Part shown: positions 11,855-25,379 of the stretch, piece after piece
How the letters are laid out: each line of letters starts with the position of its first letter
How positions within the stretch are numbered: position 1 is the stretch's first letter
NCBI GenBank assembly: GCA_024305405.1
Contig: JAKNDB010000064.1
Coordinates: 744,001-808,000 of the forward strand
Length of the DNA: 64,000 nt
DNA from: Dirofilaria immitis
Taxonomy: Eukaryota > Nematoda > Chromadorea > Rhabditida > Onchocercidae
Direction of reading: 5' to 3'
The notes under the pieces: model-generated
Told to the model about the DNA's origin: nothing
Databases searched by the model: none
Seen by the model: only the letters and a program-made list of their open reading frames with translations
Translations under genes and position numbers: made by a program

Positions 11855-13805
11855 CCTTCCAGAGCATGCGTCATTTCCCAAAAATTGTACATACTCCAAA
11901 TACAACCCATTTATTACTTAAAAAGTAGTTACCAATAAAAAGATAATAGATGATATGATCATCATAATAGCAGTAACACAAGACTGAAAATTTAGCAATG
12001 AATTAATTTCGAAAAAAAAAGCAATTTAATTAGAAAAATCAGATATTAAAGCATTGAAATGTTAATCAAAAATTCTGATACTACAAAGATATTAATATAT
12101 ATACATATGATCTAATTGAATTTTAATAAAACAAAACTTCTTGATAATATCATACGATATGAATTAATTATTTTGAACATTGGAATAGATATAATATTCA
12201 AAATAATAACACTTAATTATTAGCATTTTCATTTCTAACTTCTCCTTAATCAACTTTTCATGCAAGAATTCTATTTATTCTTCTCTCTTCTGCTTTATTT
12301 ATTGCTTTTACCTGTTTAAAAAGAATAAATCTCGTTTACGTGTCATAAAATTATTTGCCGTAATTGGAGTTATTTTTGGCTGAAAAAAAAATTTTAATTT
12401 AAACTTTAATATAAGTTTTAATAATATTTCAATTGAAAAAGAAAATAACTTTTTATATGATAGGCAAAATTTGAAAATTTTCATTCATTTTTTTTGAATA
12501 TTTATGAAATGTTTTTGAGATGAAAGTATTTCTAATTTTAAAATCTGTCTTATCTAATCATAAAGATCTATCATGTTGAGCTATCCCACGATCTAAGCAA
12601 ATACTTTTATTATATATTCATTTGTTAAGCAAGAAACTGCTGTGAATCGTACTTTATGATGATTTCGTATTTTGATAAACGTTACTAAATTGATGCATCC
12701 CATTATCACTGAAGATGATAAAACTATTATCATATCAAAAATGGAGTTTATCAGTCCGCAAGTTGTATTACAGTAACTCCAACAATATGATTTCGCATTA
12801 AAAATGAGAGTACATGGTTCTGAAAATTTTTAATATAAATTGATGTGTTTTGATTTTCCAAATTTTTTTTCTATAAACATAACGAATTATTCCAATCAAT
12901 CGATATATTTCGTGAAATGGTTGTTTTTTTTTTTTTTTGGGACAATATTTTTATTTAAATCATACCGACAATGCTCGGAAAACATGGTAGAAATCCAAGA
13001 AAATAAACTATAATTCCTGCTTTGCGTGCTTTCTGTACGGACCAAAAATATTGGTATTTTAGAGGATATGCAAATGCACAATATCTATTAATTGCAATTA
13101 ACAAATTCAACAATACTGCTCCATAAAGAGACACATTTACCAAACATCCAGGTATTAAAGCAACGAGAGATGTCGACGATAGTTCATTAGAATTTCTGAA
13201 ATTATAATTAACTCAATACTAGTAGTAATGGAAACGATCAGAAATCAACAATTGAATACATGAAGTTAAATTCCGATTTCTACAAATTCTTTATGGATTA
13301 GTGGAACAAATTAAACATAATAGAAAATGTTACGTCATTAAAATGATAGCTCCCCAAATTAATATAATTGATATCGTTTGTATATTACAAAGTAAAACTG
13401 CGGTACAAAGTGTACCATAAGCATTCCGAAAATGCGAATATGTGGTTGTGATATAAAGTGATAAGCTGTTACTGACAATGCCGATTGTTGATACCTGCAA
13501 TAAAATTGACATTAAATGAAATACAATCTCGTAAGTTAATTCTGGTCAATTATATAAAGCGAAGTTATCGCTAATGATATGGTCCTATACAAAATCTCTC
13601 AAATTCTCGAAGGTAAGATAGTATGTTAATTTGTCATTCAACTGACAGATTAATTAACAAACTAACAACTTCGAGAGAGTTTAAGTTTTTGTTTGAGTAT
13701 TTGATAAGAAAACAAAGTTGATACGATGAAAATCGAACTTACTATAGTAATACAAATCAATGCCAATGCATTTTCATTTAAGTTTGGCTCCGTAACTTTC
13801 ATCAT
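11855..13805 (-). CDS. Seven-transmembrane receptor, Srx-type (partial model)
   Basis: Minus-strand exons: 13743-13805 (start), 13334-13494, 12966-13195, 12653-12819 and 11855-11983; a terminal exon is unassigned. Phases fit throughout. The first exon encodes a short N-terminus and the start of TM1. Then come TM1-2 (VSNSLSLYI, RNAYGTLCTA), TM3 with LIAINRYCAFAYPLKY, the nematode counterpart of the DRY region, TM4 (IIVYFLGFLPCF), an extracellular loop and TM5 with paired Cys and SYCWSYCNT, then TM6-7 with SNKWVVF and a W-x-x-x-HAL-x-G end. These fit the Srx chemoreceptor-like family. The ligand is unknown. The TM6-7 exon needs one extra base in each of two A/T runs (11,880 and 11,920) to read through. 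It lies tail-to-tail with the kinase, between the two segmental duplicates. Confidence 0.75.
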
Positions 13806-15047
13806 ACTTATCGAAATCAATGAAGAAATCTGAATGGGAATGAACAATTCAAAAACATTTAATTCTGTGCAAAAAGAATTTGATTTAAATTTGAAAAAAT
13901 GCAAGCAATTAGTGAAAGATATAAAGGTTATAAAAATTATAATTTCAAATAAATAATTCATTACAATTTTTGACTGATTTTTGATTATTTTGAAATTTTT
14001 AATTCAATTCAGTTTTTAATTTCCATATTCGTATGTAACATATGTATGACAAAAGTTTCCGATTTTCATCGTTTTCGCATCTTTTTGTAATTCTTTTTTA
14101 GATATAATTAAGATGTGCACTTCGATCTCACCAATCATTCAATTCAGATTATCTGAATATTTATAAATGTTTGTTTTTGAAATAAAAAAATGAATATATC
14201 GGAATGGAAGTTAGATAGCTAAAAAATATGCAAAACTGTTTAAGCATTACACTGTGGAAAATTAGAAATTGAAACAAAAATAGAATGCAATTAAAGTTTC
14301 CAATATCATAATTTATGAAATTATCGCTATTTATAAAACGTGAACATTTACAACAAAATTCCAATCATTTTCATTTTTATTGCTAATTGAAAGTTGTTGT
14401 TTATAAAGGCTTTAAATAAGGCTAACTGTAATAACAAACTAGCCTAGCGTATGATAAATTAATTTCGAATTATCTTCTTTATTCATTATTAACATTTGGT
14501 GAACATAACTAGTAAAAATTTTTAATTAAGGCTGAAATTGTTTTTATTGAATGTTATTTATGCTTACGACGTTTCATTCATGAGTCGTGTTATTGCAATA
14601 CTTTCGTTTAGTTTTCCTAACATTCATTAATTTGTTTATATATATGATTTTATATATGAAATATATATATATATATATATATCAGCGGCAGGAAAGAGAA
14701 TAACATTCAGAGTTAATAATCGAAGAAAAAAATAAGTAAAAAATTAATAAATAGAATTGCCAAATGCCATATGAAGCAAATTTCTGGAAGACAAATTCGA
14801 AAATGATTACTTCACTATAAATTTCAGTTGTTTGCTAAAGAATTGACTAGCACTGATGTTGCCTTATAAAAGCGTTCTTTTTTTATGAAAACGATTGGAT
14901 TACAGAAGCATTCAAAGCGATTAATTTTCCTTATTTATCTTGCAAATAGAGGTATGTATTAATAGAAATTAAAATCATAATTAACATGAAAATTCGAACA
15001 AATAAATTGTAAGCAAATATACTTATTCTTATTGATATTCTTTATAT
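13806..15047. other. Intergenic region upstream of the receptor
   Basis: AT-rich with no supported gene. It should hold the promoter of the minus-strand receptor. It ends in a duplicated word (ACTTATTCTTATTGATATTC and ACTTATTGATATTC) at the left boundary of duplication copy B. Confidence 0.5.
14661..14681. repeat. AT dinucleotide microsatellite
   Basis: Uninterrupted ATATAT run just before an ATCAGCGGCAGG word. Confidence 0.9.
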
Positions 15048-16470
15048 ATACTTATTGATATTCTTTTTATTACATAATAAAAGCATTAATGAAAGTGAAC
15101 AATATTACTTGATGTTTTAATTTACGTATTATACTGTCTGTAAATTAAATTCAATTTCTTTCATTATTCTAAATATATCATTAACAGTTGGAAAAACAAT
15201 GCATCAAAAAGATTACTAATGCTGTAAAAATCATTGCAACTTGATCATAAGACAAAACGCAATCATCAAAATGCTCAGATCTAAATATAGATATCGGTAA
15301 TGTTTTCTGTTTATGGAACAGATGAATCTTCAAGAGAAACATTTTATTTAACGAAAGATTTATTTCTTCGCCGGCGTTATAAAATAAGATAAAGTCAGAT
15401 AATATCATATATATAAAGTTGATCGATTAAATGTAATAAGAACGAATTGGAATTAAGATATTGAATATTGAGCGATTGAATTAACTGCTGATATTGATTA
15501 ACTGAGTGTCAATTGGTTAAAAACAATGCCAATTGACCGTGAGAAACTTCCTTTTATATCGATGATCTTTGGTTTTTACTTATATGTAAAACATGGATTT
15601 CAATATCTTAAACCCTATTTACTTTATTAACAGATCGAAAAATGAACAAAGAGCATTTGTGCTAGGATTTGAGTAAATAATTTCATTCCAATGATAAACA
15701 AGAAAATGTAGAAATTTTTTTACTGTACAAAATTCTTTGATTTCGTCATATTTATATCCCACGAAACAAGTATAATTATAAAACGTCTTTAAGTAAAATT
15801 GCATTCTCACATTTTTTCCAACTTTATTGTGCTCATATCTCTTCTGATTGAGCTAAATGAATGATCATTATTCTTAATCATCATAAATATACTTTTTATA
15901 TAAATTTTTATAGAAAACAGTGTATTGTTGAAAGATGTCATGCAATAATGATAGATCGCAATAAAAATTAAAATTATTTTAAAAATGGGAATTATTCTTG
16001 AAAATCAGAATTACGCATTCAGAAAATAAGTAATAAAATTAGAATGGATTCTAAATAAGCTTTTTGTTATTGAGCCTTAACTTCAGTTGCTAATTAAAAG
16101 ATACGGAATAAACGACAATCATAAAATTCTAAGTATTTTTTCTTTTTCTATTAATGAATTTCTGTAAAAACGAGTTTTTTTTTTCAATCGAAAACAAATT
16201 ATATATTGCCAAATCTACCTTTGCAGAAAATCGCCAAATCATGTATTTTAAGCTAAACAGTGTTTTAAGTAGAATTTGAAAACAAATTCATTCCAAATAG
16301 TACTGCATTGATTTTCAAGAGATAACTTTGTGAACGAATAAACTGTTATACATTTATACAGCACACCTGTATGAGTTTGTGGATATTTGCTAATTTTCAG
16401 TAATATAAGACGGAAATTTACGATAATGTTTAAGATATTTTTGCCATTAAATTTAAGATAAAAGGATCTA

Positions 16471-16756
16471 CCATAATCGATGTATATTGCTGTTTCTAAA
16501 ACAGCGATTCAAAAAAATGATGAGACGGATAATAGCCACCTTTCCTTCTAAAGTAGCCAACTTCCATTATTCCAACTATTACCAATAGAAACAGCCGACC
16601 GAACAGTCATGACAATTGGGCCAATCATTCCGGAAGGTAGAACAAACAAACCAGACAGGTAATAGGGAACGAAGAATCACTTCGCTTCGTGCTGTTAAAT
16701 CTTAGTATAATAGCGATGCTAACATTAGACAGGTTACTAATCAGTTATGATCAGAG
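16471..16756 (-). repeat. Hairpin-bearing element, copy R5
   Basis: Counterpart of R1 in copy B, with only scattered differences from it (for example GGGCC for AGGCC). Both hairpins are intact. Confidence 0.8.
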
Positions 16757-17581
16757 AGATAAAAACAAGATATAATTGGCATGCATTTATTTTAATGAAC
16801 ACTCATTGCTTTCTCACATTTATCTGTGCAATTGAAATTTGTTCAGTCCGTCTTTACCGAAAATTTTATTTTTATGCCGAACATGAAAAAAAAGATTAGA
16901 TAACATCTGAATTTCTTGCTCTTCGTCCAAGTCAATCATTATGTTATAGGTTACATTGTCTGCATCGATAAAAATAATAATGATAATCATATAAATAAAC
17001 TAGTTAATTGATAATAATAATGATAATAGTGAGAATAGTAATGAGAAAAATAATTATTGTCTATTAATATTAATATTATGTATTTGTTTACAAGGACGTA
17101 ACTTATCGTTAAGTAATACAACTTATTACTTCTTTTCTGCATAATCTTTAAGAAAGTTTCCAGAAAAATATAAATAAGAAAAAACATATATTTATTTTCA
17201 TTTTCCTTCTTTTCCATTTTATATCAATATTAACTAAACTATCTATCACTAATTAACATGAAGCTATCATTCCTAATCAAATTAGATATCCACGGATTCG
17301 GGTGATCCTTCAACTTATCATATTGATCCTATCATAGCAAACAAACAGTAATATAAATTATTCAAACGATTCAAGTAATCATACATTAAACAATCATGCA
17401 AACTTTGGTAAATGATAAATTGATGGATTATTTAACAATTTCATTATATTAAAATATTGATACTGTAAAAGAGAGAGATCTGAAAGAATATAAAATCTAT
17501 CGCAAATGAAATATTGTGCAATTGCATTGATCATATTAAATGTGTATGTCAATAATATATATATCTTTGTCTTACGTTTCT

Positions 17582-17833
17582 GATCATTACTGATTAGAAA
17601 TCTGTCTAATATTGGTATCACTATTATATTAAGGCTGGAAAGCTCTCACGAAGGAAAACCTGTTTGTTTGTTTGTCTTACACGTGATGAATTGCTTCTCC
17701 TCTGATTGTCATGTATGTCTGATCGAATGTTTCTATTGATAACAGGTCCAGATTTCGTATAGAAAGAGGCTATTATCTGCCTGTCATTTTTGGCGTCGGC
17801 TGTCCAAACAGCGGTAATATGCATCGACAATGC
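17582..17833 (+). repeat. Hairpin-bearing element, copy R6
   Basis: Counterpart of R2. It is more diverged from R2 after about 17,640 than before. The terminal stem is GCTGT-CCAA-ACAGC. The CTATTGGTAATAG block is altered to CTATTGATAACAG. Confidence 0.75.
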
Positions 17834-18802
17834 TTTTCTCCTAGGATTCATTTGAATATCGTTAAAATTGTCTTGATAAGCTATCCATCTGCATGGAGTA
17901 CTCATTTTTGTTTAACAAAGAAACCCAATTGTCTTCAGCTACACCTTGTTGAAACAAACAAATCAAAACATTTAAAATATTATTCCATTCTTCAAAATAA
18001 ATGTTTCAACAAAAGAAATTGGGAACTTTTAAACTTTTATTTGAAATAAGTAAATTTTCTAACTGGACAATTATTACTGATGACAAATGCTTCATTCCTG
18101 GAAGAATGACAATTCAAAAAATTAAAGGATAAATAATCATCAACATCACTATTTTTTTCTTCGCACTAATAAAGAGCACTAGAGCTGCAAATAATAGTTG
18201 GATGGATAAGAAATAAAAATTAAGATAAAACGACATTGTTATATGCTTAATTCCCTATTTTAGTGATAACATCATAAATCGTTTATGATTTCATACCATC
18301 ATGAATGATATAGCGTAAACTACGAAAAAAGAATTCAATTAATAAATATAATAAATATATATTATCGATTGTCCATTGAATTTTTATTTTAAGCAGATTG
18401 AATGAATTGTACAATGTAAGAAAATTATCTCTTTTTGGTCGAATTAAAATATATTTTTATTATTATCAAGTAGTTAAAATGAAATTTAAATGGAATTTAT
18501 TTCATAATTCACTAAAATTATTTTCCTCATAATTTCAATCATTTTTGTTTATATTTTCTACATTCAACAAAAATCATTCATTCTCTTTATTTTTCTTTAA
18601 CAGGGAATAGGAAAATTCATGTTTGATTTCGTGCTACTAAATTCTTAAGCTTATTATGAATGAATGCTATCAACTTGTCTGAGAGATTTCATAATTCATT
18701 CAATTAAAAGTTTCACGATACATTTCCAGCAATATATTTTCTCACAATGAAATTACTAGAAAACCTTGGATTTTCTTACTCTTTGTAGCTTCCTATAATT
18801 TC

Positions 18803-18823
18803 TTTTTTTTTTTTTTTTTTTTT
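18803..18823. repeat. 21-base T run
   Basis: Continuous T homopolymer inside the copy-B-specific insertion (about 18,300-19,735). It could be the A tail of a retroposed insertion in minus orientation, but no element body is recognisable. Confidence 0.6.
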
Positions 18824-20003
18824 CAAATAGGATTAGAGAAAAAGGATTTAAAACATCTTAAATTTAAAATTTATCGTATTGATTCACCGTGTAGTTTTTT
18901 AGTTTCTTCTTATTTTTCTATTCATTGCGATTTAGCAATCTTTTACTTTTCGTATATTGCTGATATCCTTGATGTTCTTACAAGATCATCAAAAAAGAAT
19001 ATGATAAAGAGGATCCTGATTTGGGGATTTTTAATCGTCTTCTAGCAGAGTTGTACAATTGTTCCACTTCTGTTTTCGCTCGAGGAAAAACTTTAGATAA
19101 AAACAATAATATTGACGGTCTTTGTCCTTTTTTAATAATTTTTACGCTCGAGAAAGCAGATACTCTTTGGCTAAATTGTGTTTGAATATTAAAATGTCAA
19201 ATAATCACAATGCTTTATAATTAAAATAAGTTGACATTGGAATGCAACGACTTTACGAAAAATATAAAAAATTCTTGTAAATTTGTCTAATTTTATAATT
19301 AATCAATATATTAAGATAGAAAAATATTTTTTCTGTTCAAAATATAATTACAATATGATTATTTTCTAAATAGCGATTTGGGAAATATAGGAAAATGGAA
19401 ACCTTTTAGACAGTTGGATTCTCGTTCCTTCTTCTTCATTAAATGTCATTCACTGTGTTAGCTTGTGAAACTTTCCGGATTTTCGAGTCCGATGTCGTCG
19501 CGAAACATAGATGGGCTTCATGCTTCACCAAATCCTTCGCATACAATCTCATATGAATGCTAATGTTATCAACTATTAAAAAAATTATTTCGTTTTTTAT
19601 ACAGTGTTGTTCTAGTAGCAAATGCATATTGAAATATCGCTATTTCTGATATATTTTCCTGAAATACGCATTGAAATATCGCTATTCATTATATACTTTT
19701 CAAGAAAGAAAAAAAAGCTAGAACGATGGTTTATTCTTCAACTTATCATATTGATATTATCATGGCAAATAAACAATCATATAGATTATCCAAACCATTC
19801 AAATAATCGTAAATTAAAAAATTATGCAAACTTTGTAAGTACTAAACAGATGGCTTATTTAACAATTTCATCATATTAAACAGTACTAATACTGTACAAA
19901 CAGGCAGTTAAGAAAGAACATAAAATTTAATGCAAATGAAACATCGTATAGTTGCATCTATTACATTAAAAGCGCATGCCAATACATATCTTCTTGTTTC
20001 TCT

Positions 20004-20270
20004 GGTCATTAATAATTAGTAATCTGTCTAATATTGGCAACACTATCATATCAAAAAGCATGATGATTTTATTCGTGGACTCAGCTACATTACCTGTCTG
20101 ATTTGTTTGCCTCACCATAATGAATGATTGATTGGTCTGATTGTCAAGTCTGTTTGATCGAATGTTTCTATTGGTAATGGTAGAACTACACATAAAGGGC
20201 GGCTGTTATTTGCCTGTCATTTTGGCGTCGCTGTCCCAACAGCGGTAATATAATATATATCGACAATGCT
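20004..20270 (+). repeat. Hairpin-bearing element, copy R7
   Basis: Counterpart of R3 but with a complete first block (ATTAGTAATCTGTCTAAT). The terminal stem CGCTGT-CCCA-ACAGCG is a perfect 6 bp stem with a four-base loop. Confidence 0.8.
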
Positions 20271-21158
20271 TTCTTTCCTTCTAGAATTTCTTTTTCTAAA
20301 AATTTCTATTTGCGTTATTTTAGAGATACGGAAGAACTAAATGATATCATCCTTTGTCTTCGCACCGTAAATGTTTGAATAATTATTTACAGTAATTTAT
20401 GACATATCCAAGATTTAATGTAAATTAATCTCGTTGTTGATAACCCTTTTTTTTGAAAAAGGAAATTTTCAATTTATTAAGTTTTTATGCTTTCGAAATA
20501 TCTTAGCGAAAATCTCTTCCGCTTATTGAATACATTATGAAAATTTTTGCTAATATATCTCGAAATAGCTAACGAAATGTTAGATGAACGATCCTATTCG
20601 ATATAATGTTAAATGTTGCAATAGTATCAAATTAATTCGTATTAATTTGAGTCTTCAATTATGATAAGTCTTCAATTTCTTTCAAATAAATGCTTCTGAA
20701 TGAAAAAAATTGCTTTAAAGATTATGCGCTGGTTAACCAAAAATTTGTCAAATTCTCGAAAAACAAATTTTATTAATTTATTCAATGAGTCTGTTTTAGA
20801 TTCAGATTTCAGATTCAGATCAGCTATTGTCGTTATGCGCTGCCTCTGTTGAAATAATGAATTGTCGGAAAATGCCAATACTATATTGATTTTATCATAT
20901 AGCATGCAAACAACTATACAAACTATGCAAACGATTCAAGTAATCATACATTGAATGATCATGCCATCATGCGAATCTGATAAGTGCTAAACAGATGTTT
21001 ATTTAACAATTTCATCATACTAAGATATTGAACTCAGACACTGAATAAACAGCCAGTTAAGAAAGAACATAAAATTTAATGCAAATGAAACATTGTGAAG
21101 TCACATGCATTACATTAAAAGTGCATGCCAATAATATATATGTTCGTCTTATCTTTGT

Positions 21159-21402
21159 GATCATTAATAATTAAGGCATCGCTATTATACTTAAAAGCAT
21201 CAAAGTGGGATAAAGAAATTGAGCTATATTACCTGTCTGTTTGTCTGTCTTACTTTGATGAATTTATTGGTCTTAATGTTACGTCTGTTTGGTCGAATGC
21301 TTCTATTGGTAATAGATAAGTTTTACGTACATTAAGAGACTGTTATCCGCCTGTCATTTTTTGGCGTCGCTGTTCTAACAGCGGTAATATATATCGACAA
21401 TG
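21159..21402 (+). repeat. Hairpin-bearing element, copy R8
   Basis: Counterpart of R4, with a short deletion in the first block. The terminal stem CGCTGT-TCTA-ACAGCG and internal CTATT-GGT-AATAG are both perfect. Confidence 0.8.
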
Positions 21403-22023
21403 TTTTTATTTCCTTCTGGAAATGTTTCCTAAAATTTCTATTTGCATTGTTTTAGAGATGGGGAATAATATCATCCTTTTTTTGTACAGTAAATCTTTGG
21501 ATAATTATTTGCAATGATTTATGACTAATCCAAAATTTTTATTACTTAAAAAGAATCCGGCTTCTTCCAAACTGAAGGTGATTAGCAACATTTTTTCGAA
21601 TTGCTTATTTAATATTTTGCATATGAGAATCATTGTATAAGTGAAAAGATACTTATTTACTCGTTTGTTCCTTATATTTTTTTGGCGATTTTATGTTTTT
21701 TAAGATTGATAGCCAGTTACAATAATGATTGCACAATATAATATTCTATAAGAACTGTAATATTATCAAAGTAAAATTAATAACTTTTCTTGCTAAAAAT
21801 TAGAAATTTGAAGATGTGTTGGACGGTAGAACTAGTTATTAGAAATTTTATCGGTTTTATAATATCAATGATTAGTAAGATCATCTAATAGAATGGAAAT
21901 TGTGCACAGTTTATTAGAATGTGTAGTTAAAAGTAAATGAAATTTGTTATACAATTGAAATTGCGCAAATAAATGTGAGAAAATAAATGAGTGCATGTCA
22001 CTTATGTTTTGTTTTTGTGTCTC

Positions 22024-22150
22024 TGATCATAATTGATTAGTTATCTGTCTAGTATTGCTATCGCTATTATACTAAGATTGAAAGGCATTAAAAGATACGT
22101 ATTAAACGATACGAAATGCATTTTTACCTCTCTGATTTGTTTTATCGTAA
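22024..22150 (+). repeat. Truncated hairpin element, copy R9
   Basis: Only the first half is recognisable: CTGATCATAATTGATTAG, then CTGTCTAGTATTGCTATCGC and TATACTAAGATTGAAAGGC. The terminal hairpin block is missing. Confidence 0.6.
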
Positions 22151-22619
22151 TGAATCGTTAGCCTAGATAATTGATAATATAAGTACATCATTCGCAAAGA
22201 AATAAAATCTAAAAAATTAAGAAGCGAAATTAATCCCATCTTATCAATAAAACTAAAATTAAGATTAATATCTGTAGTTATCATCTTTTCCTACAATGAT
22301 AAAACAGTGCTGTTGTAAATAATAGTCGGATAGACAAAAAATAAAAATTAGGATGAATGGCGATTGATAAAGTTTAAACCTTTATTTGGTGACATTAGTC
22401 ATTGCATAATAATGAAATATTGTAAATTATAATGGTATGTCTACAATTCAACAAAAAGATTGTTTTACATAAATGTTTGCAAATGAATGATAGGATTTTG
22501 TAATAATTTGTTAGAAATCTCCGGTGATTGATTCAAAAAAATCAAATTGATTGAATCAGAATTTATTAATTGATGCAATAATCTTGTATGGAATGGAAAT
22601 CTGCTATTATCGATATATT

Positions 22620-23160
22620 GTTAATGGACGAACGACCTCCTAAAAATTACAACGAATGGTTTGTAGAGGAGCTAGTTATATTTACTACCAATGAAAACAA
22701 CCAAACATCCAAACTTACAATTGGATCAGCCATTCATTAAGATGGATCAATCAAACGAGACAATTGATACAATGTTTCTTCACCACTTGCCAGAAGTTAG
22801 ACTTCAACAGAATGCAAATGATTGACGTAAAGAACATTGGAATTGGCACTTAAAGATAATGAAGGTCACATACGTAACCTATTATCATAATAACTGCTCA
22901 GCATGTGTCAGCTCCTTCAGAAGAACCCCTATTCAAGATTCTTCACGCAGTCATCAAGCGTTACATCTGAAACTCTAAGAGCACTGATGATACACTTATT
23001 CCCGCTCTGGAGATGACACTATACCACATCATCGCAGCTGCGCTCCGTCGCATTTTCGCTAATAGCGAAGAAATGCACACTACAGAAATGATTCTGTGAA
23101 GTATGATCTCAGCAGTCATTTCTCAAATCTCTTATTTCATTTGTTATCACTGCAAACGAC
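22620..23160. other. Compositionally distinct stretch, possible retroelement relic
   Basis: Clearly less AT-rich than its surroundings, with few A/T runs. One frame near 22,770-22,820 reads MFLHHLPEVRLQQNAND, which resembles the short Leu-Pro motif of gag-type proteins of LTR retrotransposons. Stops interrupt every frame soon after, and I see no pol or terminal repeats. The gag interpretation is weak. Confidence 0.3.
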
Positions 23161-24703
23161 AAGTGGGTTATTGCAAACATATCTCAAAAGTATTCTCTTG
23201 TCTTTCATTTACGCTGTTATAATTTCTTCACTCTATTAGTCGCCTTTTTTCAATACAACTTTCTTCGCAACAGTACTTCACCATTCGATGTATCCATAGA
23301 AAGAGTTTGTCTTATTGGTTAATTGTCGTAAAGTATCGACAGAAAGTATTTATTTAGTGGTCGAATCAACCAGTTATACAGTACCGTAGTTATGATAAAG
23401 TGAATAAAAAGTCTATTTGATGAGGCAAAGTAGATAATAGTAAAATGTTGATAGTAAAAGGAGAATAAAAGACGTCTATGTGATGGATCCAACCGACTTT
23501 TTGCTCACAAGTTTTCTAGAGAATTTAGGATTCCCTTTTTGTAGGTGATAGTGAATCATGGTACAGTTGTGATTATAGGAAAAAGGAGCTTTGTATGAAT
23601 GTCAGTATATAGCTTATAGACAAAGGCATACAAATTTATCTCACATCTTACATAATACAGAAAAAACGCACATAAACTTTATACTCATTTCATGTGAAAT
23701 GCCTTAACAAACGAATTATTGTATTTTCTTTCGGTTTTTTGCGACAATATTCGCTATTTTCATAACTTAATTTCGAATTTAGATGACATCTATTCATTTG
23801 GTAATTACGTTACTCTTATTATATTTAACATCAAATAATTATTTGTGAGAATATTTAAAGTTGTATTAAATATTTGATTATCTGAACAATTGAAAGTACA
23901 GTTCTCAGAGCATCATAAAGTTCGTGTTACATTCATTTTTGCCATGTTTTCATACAGAAATTTAAATTATTCTACAAATTTGCATTTGTTGTGCATAGCA
24001 TAATGAAATTATTCAGACACTTCAGGACTTCTGAATATATTTTTGAGTTAATCGGTAACAAATCAATCAGTAAACGTCAATGACTGTGATACATATTTCG
24101 AAATATAAAACATATACTGTTTTTTTTCGTTGAAAATAAGAGAAAAATATCATTAAAAATTAATGATACTAGTAAGGATTATTCAGCTTTGCAATAAAAT
24201 CAAGTCAATCAATAATTCATTTTAATTTCGGTAAAAGTTTTATCAGCACACTATAGAATTTTATCATTTGCAGCATAACGACAAATATAGAAATTGTCGA
24301 TTTGCTGATATGAATGATTTTTGCTCAGTTACTTTTAATCATCAACCAATTAATAAGCGAATGCATGATTAGAGAATTAAATGCATAAAATTCATTGAAA
24401 TCAGAATTTAGCAGGAAAACTTTTTGCTTTGTCGAAGTAAAATAATCCATCAGAATAAGAGTACGATTTGATGCCCAAAAAGTATCGCTTTTACGTATGT
24501 TTTCTACGAAGAAATGTTACTACTAATAATTCAGTTGATTATCAATATTACTCTTAGATATTTTTTCAATATTTAAACAATAAGTTTTTTCACGAAATAC
24601 CAAAACAGAATATAGTAAAATTTTAGATGAGTGCAAGATGGAAAATTGTACAATCGGTACGCATTCCATGTCCATAATACAATACATCCTCCCTTTGTCT
24701 TTC

Positions 24704-24960
24704 TGATGATCACCGATTAGCAATCTGTCTAATACTGACGTCACTGGTATACTAAAACTGAAAACAAATTATATGCATTGCTATGACGGAGGTAACTACT
24801 ACCTGTCTGGTTTGTTTGATCCCACCTTAATGATTGATTGGCCCAATTGTTAAGCCTGTATATTTGATCGTTTCTATTGGTAGTAGTTGCGATTAGTGAA
24901 CAGTGGATACCCACTCTTCATTTTTGGAAAGTTGTCGTTCCCATAAGGACAACAACAGGT
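24704..24960 (+). repeat. Hairpin-bearing element, copy R10
   Basis: Solitary and more diverged. The terminal hairpin has a different stem and a larger loop: GTTGTC ... GACAAC. The internal hairpin is CTATT-GGT-AGTAG, pairing through a T-G wobble. The first hairpin ATTAG ... CTAAT is kept. Confidence 0.7.
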
Positions 24961-25379
24961 CTGAATCTCATATAGGCATTGAATAAATTGCTAACATCTG
25001 ATTTTCAACCCTTGTTTAGTCGTCGTATAATTCTATCATTTATTTACTTATTTTAAGTAATCTTTTTCATTGAACATTAGAAAAAATCGAAACTTAGTTT
25101 ACAAAGATTTCATTATAATACCAATCGATTTTCCATCCTAATATATAAAAAGAATTCATTGCGCCTAAAAACTATGGAAAAATGACAAAAATGCTTCAAT
25201 ATTTCTAGTTTATTTCAATTATATTCAAAAAATAAATAAAGTAAACGAGCGATGGACAATTAAGATAGAAGGGAACTTAATTCATAGCAATGAGTAAATG
25301 ATTCTTCATATTCATTTGTTTACTTTCTATCAAGGATTCTGAAAAAAGAAAATAATAAGTTTTCTCGTAAGAAAATAGC

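Larger units (their letters stand above)
15048..21536 (+). repeat. Segmental duplication, copy B
   Basis: Direct repeat of 1-5,203. The near-identical part is 15,048-17,640. Copy B lacks about 34 bases at about 15,784 that copy A has. It gains about 1.4 kb at about 18,300-19,735, including a 21-base T run. The strict right boundary matches copy A: both break after CCAAAATTT. It contains R5 (inverted) and R6-R8. Neither a kinase nor a receptor follows it within the window. Confidence 0.9.
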
